Assembly (NCBI RefSeq): GCF_001625215.2
Contig: NC_030383.2
Span: forward strand, 3,484,779 to 3,548,778
Length of the DNA: 64,000 bases
Source: Daucus carota subsp. sativus
Lineage: Eukaryota > Streptophyta > Magnoliopsida > Apiales > Apiaceae
Direction: 5' to 3'
Shown here: one piece after another, positions 10,101 through 24,977 of the stretch
Numbering within the stretch: position 1 is the stretch's first letter
Layout: every line of letters begins with the position of its first letter
The notes under the pieces: model-generated
Told to the model about the DNA's origin: nothing
Seen by the model: only the letters and a program-made list of their open reading frames with translations
Database searches by the model: none
Position numbers and translations under genes: made by a program

Positions 10101-12400
10101 CCCTAATTGTTTCTCTCTCTATCTCGGCCTTTTCCCTCTCTGTTTGCCGTCGCTGTGCCTGGATTTGTTCTTCTGTAGCTCGTCTAGCTTGTTCTTGCCT
10201 GATGGACGACTCTTCCTGCATTTTTACAAGCTCTTGGTTTCTTGTTCTGTGATGTTCATTTTCAGCCTGGACATGTGATTAGAAATTTAGTCATTAGTCT
10301 CCCTCCAATAACGAGGAATTTAAACAACAAATATAACATGCCTGCATCCTCTTCCTTGCCAATTCATCCTCATAGCGAGCCATCTGGGACTTAATCTGAG
10401 CCTGCTGCTGAGCTAACTTTTTTTGTTCATCATATATTACCTTTTGCCTCTCCTGTAAAATAGCATAACTAATATTACATTGAAATACAGTAAAGTGGCT
10501 ATCTATGAATTGTGGAACTGGAAATATGTATTTTTAGGAAACATAGGTAACAAGTCATCTACCTACAAATAATTCTAGATTGGACACTCATTTTTGAGCC
10601 AAATAGCTCCGGCCCTTCCAGTGGTCTTATAGCGTGAGGAGAAGTCGTGTCGGGGATGGACATCTGCAACGTCCTCCCACGCCTTTCTTTTTTTCTTTTT
10701 TGCCATGGGTTTAATTACTTAATTCATTCATAACAAAACTGGAACAAAATCACATTAATGTAGAAGATTGATTGTGGTGACGGCTTTAGGAAAGGTTTTT
10801 GCTAATGTGTTTATTTCACAAGTTAATAACTGTCTTTAGCCTCTGGCTCATTAATATCGATGTTCGGATAAGAAAGTCCCAGCCTTGTCACAATCTTTAT
10901 AAACTCGATAAAGTCTGTTTCTAATCTCCGTAACTGTAGAATATTGTGCCCTCTGGTTCCTGTTGTGTAAATAGCTACTAAGATGGTAACGTCTAGCTAA
11001 CTGAATATTATAATAGCCATTAAGTTTATAATGGACCTGAATCACAATTAACCAAAAACAACTCACATCTTTTGGCAATAATAACTATAAAATTAATGAT
11101 AGAACTTGTGCAGATAGGTTAATATTAACAAAAGACGATACAATAAATTGAAACTAAATCAAAGATATATAACGATTTGACGTGTAAGACAAACAAACGA
11201 GAAATGCAGTCAGTTAATCAAATAATCATCTTTATGTAATATATTCTCAAACAAAATGACAACAATAAGTCAATAATGTAGTGGCATACAAATTAGAGCT
11301 TACAGTTTCAGCCTGAGCTTGCAGTGCCTTATATTCTGCTTGCTTAGCAATCAATTCTTTCTGCCGTGTTTCTTCTTGCTTTTTCATCGACTCAAAAACC
11401 TAAATAACACCACATAACAATTAGTTGTGCAGCCTGTATAACATCCAAAGAAGAAAACATCATAACGCGATTAAACAGCTCGACTATCAACATGTCACCA
11501 TTACCTCAGTCCAAAAGAAACAATATATGAGCATAACTATACTGTGGGGTACCATATTGACCATCCTTCTACCGAAATACTACCAAGTAATAAACCTATA
11601 CAAACAAGGGTTCTGAAAATTACTAGCCTGGTCTAGACGGTTAAGTCGCCTTCTATCAATTATTAGGCGATCAACCGAAAGATACAGGACATATCACTAA
11701 TTATTCCAAACTATACTTACTTCAACATAATTACTTAGTTTATTAATTCATTTATTAACTACTATACTTATCAGTTTTTTTTAAACCAAGCTAACACTAG
11801 GAAGGATTTAGTCAAAAATCAAAACTTTCTAGGGACTAAAAGTAACAAGAGGAGCCAATGCAAACAAATAATCCATTACCAAAAGCTAAAAGTTGATCTT
11901 TTACGGGGCAATTGTCAATTACAGACACAACACGAGGCTCGACCTAAAGTCACTACAATGCTATGCATAGTGTCATCATCTTTTACAGCCAATTGACAGG
12001 CAAAGCTAATTTCAATACATACATAGATATCTACACATATACAAAGCAAAAATATCAAAATCCATCCACCAACTAAAATTTACAAGACCTGTTTAGCATG
12101 AGAGGATTTATTAATCTCTTTCAAAGCCTTAGCACCTCTCTCCAACGCTTCGGGATCAAACCCAGCAGACGTAGTCCTCGGCTGATCATTCCGAACACGA
12201 TTAGCCTTCTCCTCACTTTCCACCCCCTTCCCCTTATCCCCTGCTCCACCAGAAGCTCCAGGAGCCTGAGAATTCGACACCGGAGAACCCGAAAGAGGAG
12301 CAAAATTAAATGGAAGCCCATCAGCATAAACACACTCAACCCCGCCAATTGCAGAAGCTATGGCGGAGAAAAGCCCTGCTGTTGCCACACCTTTCACCAT
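7138..12400 (-). CDS. ATAD3: ATAD3-type mitochondrial AAA ATPase
   Basis: Eight exons on the minus strand: 12400-12089, 11399-11304, 10452-10342, 10266-9957, 9256-9166, 8788-8458, 8156-8008, 7645-7138. They sum to 1908 nt, 635 residues, the usual size of plant ATAD3. Order of parts: N-terminal Ala/Gly-rich region, a long charged coiled coil (about 105-270), a hydrophobic segment at 289-305, then the AAA module with Walker A GPPGTGKT (400-407), Walker [10 protein letters not shown] (454-462) and the sensor-1 region [13 protein letters not shown]3 is an inner mitochondrial membrane ATPase linked to nucleoid and complex I maintenance. The start is the ATG at 12400; the frame can be extended 9 nt only to a TTG. 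Intron 3 has a GC donor. It is convergent with NDUFS6. Confidence 0.94.
10267..10341 (-). other. GC-AG intron of ATAD3
   Basis: On the minus strand exon 3 ends CAG, the intron begins GCATGT and ends TGTCCAG. The frame across it (KRMQ then AENEHH) is the expected family sequence, so the donor is really GC. Confidence 0.85.
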
Positions 12401-13500
12401 TCTTGTCAAGATTCAAGAACCCTCAGATGGGTAATTTCAAATTGGGGGCAAGATTAAATTTTTATAAAAACTGTGTGTTTATTTGTAGATTTTTTGAAAT
12501 GGGTCAGTGTTAAACAGGGGCTGTTGAGATGTCAAATGTTGGCTTCTTGTTCCATGGGAGCTGGGAAAAAAAGAGTTCAGGGTTTTTGTAGGGTTTGGGG
12601 ATTAGTTGAATCCTTTTTATTTTGTTTATCAGTACAAGAAGAGTTCACAATTTTCGATATGCTAAAATAGTGAATAGTCAGGTAATTGGATGTTTTTTCA
12701 ATTAATAATTTTATAATAGAAATAAAAATATTAAATTATTATTTCAAAAATTAAATTTATCTATTTCAAAAAAAAAATAATTAAAGTTATCATCACTAAA
12801 TACAGAGTCAAATTTTTTCAAATTACTTGAAAATTTAAATCGAATCGCATGATGACTTCAATAAATATATCGTATTTTGTTAGCTTGAAAATATTATTTA
12901 TATATTTTGGAAAATATGATTATGTTTTCTGAACTTTACAACTAGATATAACTAGATTTAATTAAATATTATATAGAGTTTGGGGATTAGTTAGATACTT
13001 TTTACTTCAATTAAATATTTTATGTGGTTCTCTCACCCGTCCTTTAATCATACTGCTTCGTGCATCTAGTCAAAATTTCGACATTCAAAATAAAGGTATA
13101 CTCTTCCCAATTCTTAACTTACATATTTATTTGACTTTTTATTTTCTTAATATATAAAATATTGTAAATTTTTAAACTTTTTGCAGAAAATATTTCCATT
13201 TCTCATTAATTTTGTATGTGTGCGATAATCAATTATTACAAAAGTTGTTTTATTTTTTAATTTTATCTTTTCTGATTTATCAAGAAGATGAGAAAGTTAG
13301 TGAGATGTGGTCAAACTTATTTTGTATATTATGTGCATAATATGTTGTTTTTTTTACAAATTCTTTTTCTGTCACAAGTTTTTTTTTTAATTGTGTTTCT
13401 GAACTTGTAGAGGTTAGAGTTTGTATATCGTTGTTGTTAATGACAATGACGAGATTATGGTGCTTTAATGTCGGTGATGACTGATAATGAGATGGTGCTA
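12401..13500. other. ATAD3 upstream region, AT-rich
   Basis: This stretch holds the ATAD3 5' flank and AT-rich DNA. Short ORFs seen on both strands lack domain features and overlap the ATAD3 first exon in the wrong frame. Confidence 0.4.
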
Positions 13501-13725
13501 TTCTAGAGAATTCTAATTTGATATTTATTAAGGGAGGTAGATTTTGTTGTTGATATTTTGAAAAAGGTAGTTCTGAAACTTGGTTCAAATATATCTGAAA
13601 CTAAAAATAAAAATAAGTTTCAAATTCTGATTTGATATTTACTAAAGTAGGTAAATTTTATAGTTGATATTTTGAAAAAGGTAGTTCTGAAACTTACTTG
13701 TAATATATCCGAAACTAAAAAAGGT
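13500..13725. repeat. Two-copy tandem repeat, ~115 bp period
   Basis: TTTGATATTTATTAA, TTGATATTTTGAAAAAGG and AGTTCTGAAACTT recur in order about 115 bp apart (first copy near 13517, second near 13632), with scattered substitutions. Confidence 0.75.
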
Positions 13726-14640
13726 AGTTTTAATTTTTGATATCTTTCATCAAAAATTTCAGAAAATTAGAAAAATAGAACATAGTTATCTGACAGTCGC
13801 CACCTACACGCCCCTCGCTTCTCCTTTATATAAGTATCGATGATTGATTAATTTGTTACTTAGAGTTTTAGATATTATTTTGAAGATTAGAATTTTATAT
13901 TTTAATACTTTTATTTTTAGCTACATTCCTAGTAATTATTCAGCTTGTTATATATTTAGCCAAATGACCTCACTTTGGTTAGATATATTTTTCTCTTTTT
14001 TTTATATTTTTCTTATTTTTTTGACAAACTACTTTTTATTTATCTATTCATCTACTTTATCATCTCTCGCAAACTATACTGATTTTAATAATTAAATATA
14101 TTATTATTATTATTATTCCTCTTATTAATTGATTGTATTGTTTTTAGACAGTGTGGTCTTAAAATTAAAATGTTTTATTTTTCGACATTAAATTTTTATT
14201 ATCTAAACTTTCGTAAAATATTCATATCTTTTGATTATATAATAAATTTTATAAATGAAAGGCGCTCTTAGGATATGGATAACACACTGCAATAAGTTGC
14301 TCATTATTTCTCATATGTCACATAAACAGTTTGCAGTATAGTGTACAATTTTTGTAATCTATTTGATTTTTTTAATATATTGTTAAAATGATTTTATAAA
14401 TCTTTTAAAAAATTATACTTTAAATAATTTTATTGTCACTTTATTTTATTATAATTAATATTTTATCTGTCAGCTAACTTTGTTTGTATAATATATTTTT
14501 TTTGAAATTAGATTATAAAAATAAAATTTCGATTTTTAAATATTGTGAAAATAAAATCAATGAATCTGCATCTCAAATAGTTGAGTAAAGTAGCAATTAG
14601 TATAATATTAAAACTGTGAGTGTTAAAAACTTATTTTTTA
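13726..14640. other. AT-rich intergenic DNA, nothing recognised
   Basis: Very AT-rich, with no domain-bearing frame and no clear terminal repeats. The 83-codon ORF at 13844 is a low-complexity Phe/Ile/Leu/Tyr frame typical of AT-rich noise. Confidence 0.4.
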
Positions 14641-14647
14641 AAATTAT

Positions 14648-14872
14648 GACAATGTTTCCCCAATTTTTTTATTTATTGACTGATAAAATCAAAAGCAGAC
14701 TCAAAAACTCAATAGGATTTAATTGAACATAATTTTAAAGATTTGATTGAACATAATTTTGACAATGTTTCTCTAATTTTTTTATTTATTGACTGATAAA
14801 ATTAAAATTAGACTCAAAAACTCAATAGGATTTGATTTAACATAATTTTGGGGATTTGATTGAACATAATTT
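14648..14872. repeat. Two-copy tandem repeat, 113 bp period
   Basis: GACAATGTTTCCCCAATTTT at 14648 and GACAATGTTTCTCTAATTTT at 14761 begin units that both run through GACTCAAAAACTCAATAGG and end GAACATAATTTT. Confidence 0.88.
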
Positions 14873-14880
14873 TGGGCGCA

Positions 14881-15680
14881 GATTGAAATTATTGATAATC
14901 GGTTATTTTATCTCTAAAATCCAAAACATAATGGAAAAGTGATTTTTTATTTTATAGTAGTAATTTTAGAAAAGGAAATAACGAATCTATAAAGACCGGA
15001 AAGAGGGTTGAGAATGAAAACGACAAAAGTTTCTGCAATGGAGTAGGGTGGAAGTAGCCGAGGAGTAACTTTGATGACCAGAAACAAATTTGGGATGTTG
15101 GAAGAAGTGATGGAAGATGACGAACGAGTTGAGCAATAGCAGGCAGTAATGGCAACTCCTAGTTTTTACCATAAGTGTGGAACAAATCAACACAAGAAAT
15201 ACACATCTTCTCATGCCTAAAAAATATCAAACAACACTCTTCAACTGGCTACTCAAAAAGAAGCACGAGCGGATGAAGTTGCTTTTTCATGATAAGCTTT
15301 ATCCAACACCTTTGGTAACAGCAATTCATTTCGGGTCCTAATCGATCCCACGATTCTCTGCACCTTGCTGAAACTTATGCACTTACCATCTCTGACCCCT
15401 CATGAATCTAGGGTGGTATCAGATTTAAATATGTGGTATCAGATTTAAATGATGAATATATGTATAAAGTCACGGTTGATATTGTTCGCAGCTCTCATCT
15501 ACGCTGATGCTATTCAAAATTCCACGCAGTCAATTATTTCTTTGATCTTCGATAAAATCTTAGATGATAAAGACTCTTCTGAGGGTTGGACGTGGCATGA
15601 GTGGCTTAATTTTCGGCGGGTATTAGGTAATGGGCAGAACCTCACATTGTTCTCTTACCATGGCGTAAGAGACTTGACCT
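14881..15680. other. Intergenic DNA, no gene identified
   Basis: Short frames on both strands (14952-15214 minus, 15449-15682 plus) lack recognisable domains and splice-supported extension. A short direct repeat of GTGGTATCAGATTTAAAT occurs at about 15410-15450. Confidence 0.35.
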
Positions 15681-15835
15681 AATTGACTCTTTAGTTAAAA
15701 AGCTTCATTTCCGTAACAATCATCTAAAGTACAGTTAAAAAGCTTCATTCCCCTAACAATCATCTCAAGTACTGTACCTAATTGACTCTTTAGTTAAAAA
15801 GCTTCATTCCCTTAACAATCATCTCAAGTCACTTA
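15680..15835. repeat. Three-copy short tandem repeat
   Basis: The core AGTTAAAAAGCTTCATT followed by AACAATCATCT recurs three times (near 15692, 15733, 15793). The first and third copies also share the preceding CTAATTGACTCTTT. Confidence 0.8.
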
Positions 15836-16205
15836 TACAGACATGCGGAAAATTATTATCAAAGATGATGCTCCATTGATTAGTATTTTAAATCATCATT
15901 CTCGTGACGACACTTTTGTTGTTGGAGTTGGGGTTGTCACCGGCGGCACCCACTCTACTTACTCTACTACTCTAATGCAGTGAAAAAGATGAGGCAGAGG
16001 AGAGGAATCAAACTATTATAATTGATTAGGAACTCAAATCATCATCTCTATGAGAAAAAACCCCTTGAGGAAGAAGAAGCCCCCTGAGGAAGATCCTACG
16101 GGTCAAAGTTTAAACATCTTCAAATGCCGCAACATAAGGACTATCTAAACAAAACAAACGATACACGTGCTTCAAGTTCTTGGTTTACTTTCCCAACTGT
16201 ATGTT

Positions 16206-16311
16206 TTACAACACCTCGTTATCATAAAAAAATGATCTAAAATCAATAAAAAAACAATTTACAACACCTCACTATCATAAGGAAATGATCTAAAATCAAT
16301 AAGAAAACAAT
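16206..16311. repeat. Two-copy 53-bp tandem repeat
   Basis: TTACAACACCTC followed by TATCATAA, AAATGATCTAAAATCAATAA and AAACAAT occurs twice with a 53-bp period and few differences. Confidence 0.85.
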
Positions 16312-16430
16312 CAATACAAATTATTAAAGTTGATTTTTATCCCATTTAAGATTTATTTGATTTTACCGGGTGCATAAGATTTCATTTGATTTTACCGATG
16401 CATAATATTTCATTTCAAGACTTGCTCGTC

Positions 16431-18366
16431 TCAATTGTTTCCCTCTTGCTAATAATCAAATTACAAGACTTTTATCAAAAACTATATACACTAGTTTTCA
16501 GACGCTGCATGTTGGGCGACGTCGTTTTGGGGAGTCTCTTTGTCTTCGTCTGAGACAAACATTTTTGGGGTTGTGTTTGTAGTAGAGTACAATACTGTGG
16601 ACATCTAACCCCAAATTGACTCGAGCTTTATTTTTGGATTTGGTAAAGTATTTTCTCAATTTTATATGTAATCAAGGTGCGCTTCTTTCTCGATTATCTT
16701 GTTGCTCAAAATAAATGTTTGTCGTGTATTTTGTTGTTTGTAGTGTTTGTTTTGTATATTTTATGTTAGCATGTCTACTTCATAGTAATTTTTTATGTTT
16801 TTCCTCTTCTAATTTTAATATTCTATAGTTTTTTAGATGATCGAAATCATGGATTTGTACTTGGTTTGGAAATTTTGTTTGGATTAATTTGTAGATCACG
16901 TCGAGTTTTGTAGTCTTTCCGACATGTTTTGTCTTAGTCAGATTTGTTATGGTTAGTCGGAATATTGTTTTAAAATTAGGTTTCTTGTAAATTTCGATAT
17001 GTGTTCTTGATTGTGTGGGTATGTTTAATGTGTGTTTTGATCTTCTAAACTAAAAGTTTTTATTTTTAACATGTTTTTAGGTACATGTTTTGTTGATGAT
17101 AAATTTGTTATGATTTCAATATTAATTTATTTTTAATTATGACATTGTTTTTATATAAGATATATGTATGTGTATTAATGTGCAATAATTTTTAAATTAA
17201 AAAGAATTAAATTTTTCGTTTTTTTAAAGGAATATATTTAGTACAATTTATTGTGGTTTTTATTGTTGATTTTAATCGGTTTAAATGATGATTGTGACTT
17301 GATTGAGGCGAATTTGTACCAATCATGGGTGGCCATAAATGATGGCGTATATTTCAGCTTGTAAGAAGCAATTAACTAATTTTTAATTACTTTAGGGGCC
17401 GTTTGGTTAGAGGTACTCAGGAAAGGGAAAGGTAATCAGCCTGATTGATTCCTTTTGTACGTGTTTGTTTCTTAAAAATCATCATTCCCTTTCCCTATTT
17501 TTAACAGTGGGTTTACCCAATAATGCTCCTAGCTCATTCCCCACCCCCAACTAGGTATTTGGATTCCCTTTCTCCACCTTTTTTCTATTTTGAGTTATAA
17601 TTCATATTTTAAACAATTAAAATAAAAAATTATCTTATAAAGTATTTTTAAGAATTAAAAATAATTTTTAATTTAATTTTTTAAATTAAATATAATTCTG
17701 ACATAATTCACATGTTAATTTATTTAAAAAAATTATTAGTATGGTTAAATAAATTATATTAATTTATTAGAATGTAAATAAATTATCTTGTTATAGATAT
17801 AAATACATTTAACTCTTTTGAAATTATATAATATTAAAAACATCGAATATAAAATTAAGCACACAAATTTCCATTCCGTTTCTGCAACAAAACCAAACAA
17901 GTAAAACAATTCAGCATCATTCCTTTCCTTTCTCCGCGTTTCCCTTTCTGCATTCCATTCCGTTTCCTCAAAGCGAACCAAACGGCCCCTTAGTGTCTAA
18001 CCAAAGATCCTTCTTTGGTTGAGACTTTATTTTATTTGTTATTTTAGTATATATACACACACCCCCTTAGAAATAATTTGTTTTTGGATATATTATCCTT
18101 TATAATTTTTGTATTGTATATATTTTTATATATGAATTTATGTTTCTTCTTATTTCGTTCGTTTTTGCAGGACTCTTGGTAGAGATTTATACGGGTTTTT
18201 CCTCTCAGACATTAAAGTATTATTATCTAAACGTCCGGAGATATCTTTGCATGTCTTTCGGTTAGATAGTAATCTTTTTTGAATGAATGAATTCCGTTGT
18301 AGCGGTTATTGTATCTCGAGATACAATTCATCTACGAGTATGTAGACCCTGGCAAAAGAAAAAAAA
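16431..18366 (+). mobile_element. LINE-family retroposon copy A, with poly(A) tail
   Basis: The right end is an A-rich tail (18354-18367). The ~190 bp before it match copy B (inverse) and copy C: shared blocks include TCTAAACGTCCGGAGATATC, TTTCGGTTAGAT and CATCTACGAGTATGTAGA. ACTTGCTCGTC at 16420-16430 and 18367-18377 is a probable 11-bp target duplication. The body is T-rich, has no long ORF, and includes a later Tourist-like MITE (17395-17989), leaving about 1.34 kb of retroposon. No reverse transcriptase was seen, so it is a non-autonomous or 5'-truncated copy. Confidence 0.72.
17395..17989. mobile_element. Tourist/PIF-Harbinger-like MITE
   Basis: Terminal inverted repeats GGGGCCGTTTGGTT and AACCAAACGGCCCC bound 595 bp, flanked by TTA at 17392-17394 and 17990-17992, the 3-bp target expected for PIF/Harbinger elements. 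The minus-strand ORF at 17754-17981 is entirely inside it and is not a gene. Confidence 0.9.
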
Positions 18367-19156
18367 ACTTGCTCGTCATATATTGTTGCTTGAATCGTCT
18401 TCTCGGCAAAAGAAAGTTGTTGGACATCCACACACACATTAAACAAACACTTGTCATCAACACCAACGCGAATATAATCATAAAAACAATCTAAACACAA
18501 GATTTCACTATTTTGGTCAAACAAACCATATAAACTAGCCTTAAAAGAATCTAATGAGGTTTTTTTTTTCAAAATATGAGGTGGAAACTCTAATGACAAA
18601 CCACACTAATGACATGAGAAACATCAAAATTATCAGAACGACTTAAAAACCTTCACAAATATCCCCATCATGCATTCTGCTATAAGTATGATTGTCAGAG
18701 TGAATAAAGCACAAATAAATATTTTAGTTATTTTAAGTATGGTATCATTAAGTTAATTTATATGATTAGTTTTTTGTTAATATTATCATTCATTATATAC
18801 AATTGAACATATCATAAATAGTTCATTATTCAAGCGATGGTTTTAATTTCAAAATTTCTCCTCAACCATTAATCTAATTGGCTAATTTATTTATTAAATT
18901 GGATGTATGTTTCTTAGTTTAATTTTTTACGATTTTAAAACCAAAACCGCACCAATTAAAACCGAACCGGGGTTAAAATCAAAATCGAAACCGCCAGTTC
19001 AATTGCGGTTTTGATTTTCAATTTTTAAAACCAAAGACCTTCAGTTTCGGTTTTATCCAAAAACCGAACCGAACCGAACTGAGGTTTGCTCATCACCGGC
19101 AACTGTGCATGTGTGGACTCCGGCATTTCGAAAAAATAATTAAAGCTATAAAACAA
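18367..19156. other. Intergenic DNA with AACCGAAC-rich inverted segment
   Basis: No gene is supported. Around 18935-19085 runs of AAAACCGAACC and GGTTTT occur in both orientations, like the ends of degraded hAT-type MITEs, but no borders or target duplication could be set. Confidence 0.35.
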
Positions 19157-19165
19157 TTATATATT

Positions 19166-19719
19166 GGGTTAATTATCTAGTTGGTCACTGAAGTGGGCTT
19201 AATGTATTAAGTTGGTCACTGAACTGAAAATGATATCAAGATGATCGCTGAAGTCACCATAAATTTCAAACAAGTACCTCGAAATATGAGTTCAAGTAGT
19301 AAAAATATTATTTAAAGAGTTTTACGCATTATTCTTGAATGTTACCACAACCAACTAAAAGGTTATGACTTGTAGTATTTATGATAATATATTTAGATTT
19401 TATCAGGTTTATTTATTATTTATTTTTAATTAAAACAAATAAATAAGTATATAATTAAAAATAAATAATAAATAAACTTGATAAAATCTAAATATATTAT
19501 TATACATACGAGAAGTCATAACCTTTTAGTTGGTTGTGGTAACATTCAAAAATAATGGGTAAAACTCTATAAATAATATTTTTACTACTTGAACTCATAT
19601 TTTGAGATACTTATTTGATATTTATGGTGACTTTAGTGACCATCTTGATACCGTTTTCAGTTCAGTGAATAACTTAATACATTAGGCCCACTTCAGTGAC
19701 TAACTAGATAATTAACCCT
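19166..19719. mobile_element. Long inverted-repeat (foldback) MULE-MITE
   Basis: Almost the whole 554 bp is one inverted repeat. GGGTTAATTATCTAGTTGG is mirrored by CTAACTAGATAATTAACCC, and the arms stay paired through AACCAACTAAAAGGTTATGA and its complement to a short AT-rich loop. TTATATATT occurs directly outside at 19157-19165 and again at 19720-19728, a 9-bp duplication as for Mutator-like elements. It lies 0.5 kb upstream of BiP. Confidence 0.85.
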
Positions 19720-20054
19720 TTATATATTTTCACATATATGTTTAAAGTTAGGATGATATTTAATATATATTTACAATTTATTTTCTATATTATAATAAGA
19801 TATTTAATATTTAATATTATTTTCAAATGAATTTTATATTAAATCTGTTAATGGCTTTGAAGTACCATACTTTTAATATACCAAAAATCATCGTAACAAT
19901 TGTACATCCTGCGAAAGAAGTTAAAAATTTAATTATAAATAGTTTTTTTAGAGAAAGTAACCTTTTTTAATTTACACAAACACTTCTACCACCCAATTTG
20001 CTTGATTAACCCTATAAACCGAATAACTGTCTAACAACAAATAGCTCAAATCTG

Positions 20055-20070
20055 ATTGGTCCATGTAATG
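20055..20070 (+). promoter_or_regulatory. ERSE-II/UPR-element-like site of BiP
   Basis: ATTGGTCCATGTAATG differs at three positions from the plant unfolded-protein-response motif as I recall it (ATTGGTCCACGTCATC). It sits about 85 bp upstream of the TATA box. Function is inferred from position and gene identity. Confidence 0.45.
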
Positions 20071-20138
20071 GAATATGACATGTCTGGTCGTCATTAGAAA
20101 CTCTGAACAGAGTAGAATAATAAGTACTATCTCGTACT

Positions 20139-20147
20139 CTATATAAG
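20139..20147 (+). promoter_or_regulatory. TATA box of BiP gene
   Basis: CTATATAAG lies 84 bp before the ATG at 20231. Confidence 0.75.
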
Positions 20148-20230
20148 CTGCTTGCATGTTGGCTTCATAACATATAAAATTATAGAGCTACAAAGTTGAA
20201 AACAATTCTGATCAGTTCAAGCTCGAAGCT

Positions 20231-23080
<2,850 letters not shown>

Positions 23081-23565
23081 TTTAGTTACTGATCATTTAT
23101 AAACTTAGGATGCATATAAGCCTGCATTGTCAAAAAAAAAATATTTTCTTAATTTAATTTTCTTCTTACTGTTTGAACACTATAAATTCTTTAGCTACCT
23201 TGTTCTGGAGAGAGCAGTCTAAATGGCCATTAAACTTCATACTTATCTCCAATCTGGTCATTTTGGTTTAATTATTTTTTTATTAGTCACTTAACTACAT
23301 ACTTACTTAATTAAGGTCATTCTATTAGTCACACCCTTAAAGCATATAACTTGTACACTGCTATTCTTTGCTTGCATTTCCTATTACAATAAATAAACAT
23401 ATAAATAGTACTTATGTCCATGTAGAGAAACCAGACAGCCAAATCACTCTGGCTTCAAGGAGGAAAGAACTTTGACAGAAAATATATAGAGGGACTAGAC
23501 GCAGACAACTAGAAAAACTAGTTGAGTAAAAATATATTGCTGGATTCAACATGTATTGTTATCAT

Positions 23566-24476
23566 TAGGCTTGTCAATGGACCAGAGCTCCGGCCCGATC
23601 CGAACCGATTCGGGATCTTCTTAGTGGATATGGATTCGTCAAAAACAAATCCGATCCGAAATCTGATCCGATAAGAAAAATCCGATAATAAATGGAGCGG
23701 ATATGGATTTAAGGTGATCTGATCCGTTAATAACCCGATCTGGTGGAATATATATATATATATTATAAAATTTTTAAATTGTAGTAGTGACTGGATAGCA
23801 TTTATGTGAGTCCTTGGATTGTAAATGTGTTTGAATAATCATTTAATTAATTAGGATTTTCTCTTTTTTTTATACGACACTTTTGACTTGGGCACGTATC
23901 CTTAGGTGGGTTGATCGGATAGTATAAAATATTTTTTTTAATTGATTTTTTTTGTAAATTAAAATTTTGATTACATATTTTTATTCATAAAAAGAAAATA
24001 TTAAAAATACTTTTAACTAACCGGTCAAAGCACTTAAAAATGTGTGCCAAAAAATCAAACGTCGTATATTAACAAACAAAAGGAGTATGTATGAGTTTTG
24101 AAGTTAGACAACTAATATCCTCGAAATCATTATACCATTTTGTGTATTTTCTTTCTAACTTAATTTGTGATTTTTTTTATCGAATGAAAATATATCATGC
24201 TACTTACATCATGAAATCTCGTTTAATCTTGTCCTTCCGGAACTTGAAGAATCACCGACATGAATTTTTTTAAAATATTTTTAAATAAAAAAAATAAAAA
24301 AAATTAAATGGATTCGGATATCCGATCCGTGATCCGTGTTCCTAATGGATCTGGATATGGATTGGTCTTTAAAAAATCTGGTCCCAATCCGATCCGAATC
24401 CGAATTCGAAAAAATAAATGGATATGAATATGGATTTAGGCTGATCTGATCCAAACCCGACCCGTTGACATGCCTA
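23566..24476. mobile_element. hAT-type non-autonomous element
   Basis: Ends TAGGCTTGTCAATGG and CCGTTGACATGCCTA are inverted repeats, and GTTATCAT is duplicated exactly at 23558-23565 and 24477-24484, the 8-bp target of hAT elements. Subterminal GGATATGGATT and GATCCGATCC repeats fill both ends. The ORFs inside (24091-24487) carry no transposase features. Confidence 0.93.
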
Positions 24477-24977
24477 GTTATCATCATCTTTGTGGAGATT
24501 TTATCTATTTATCCATTTTTCATTTGTTTAATTTGCCAAATCCGTAACTGAACCTCGCACATTTTCTTGCTGACAAACTCTAATCTTAAACCTTCAGTAA
24601 AGAAGATACCCTTAGAGCTAGCGCCCTGCTGTAGCTCCAAGTAATTTGCAGAGAACATTCATTCAGACATATTTAAATCAATGCATGAAGTCACAGAAAA
24701 AAGCATTTTTAGCAGATAAATATTGAAATGCTACCTAAAGGCATTTTTAGCAGTTACATAGTTGTGAAAATGTGATATCTACAGGGCCTGTTAATTTTAA
24801 TTTGAGGCAGTGTGGCTAAATGTTATGGCAGAACAGACCTATATCATGTGTACAATGTTGATGCAACTCATGATTTTCCAACCTAACATTAACTAAACAC
24901 AAGCACCTGGAAAGGAAAAAACATGTTCATAGTCTTACCAAGTGTAAGCTGCTAAAAATCATTTCATGCAGTAAAAC

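Noticed and set aside
12401-12409. Nine-base upstream extension of ATAD3
   Set aside because: It depends on a TTG start, not used in plant nuclear genes; the ATG at 12400 is adequate.
15449-15682. 77-codon ORF
   Set aside because: No domain, no codon-use contrast with flanks, and followed directly by tandem repeats.
24091-24487. ORFs inside the hAT element
   Set aside because: They arise from GATCCGAATCC-type subterminal repeats and show no transposase motifs.
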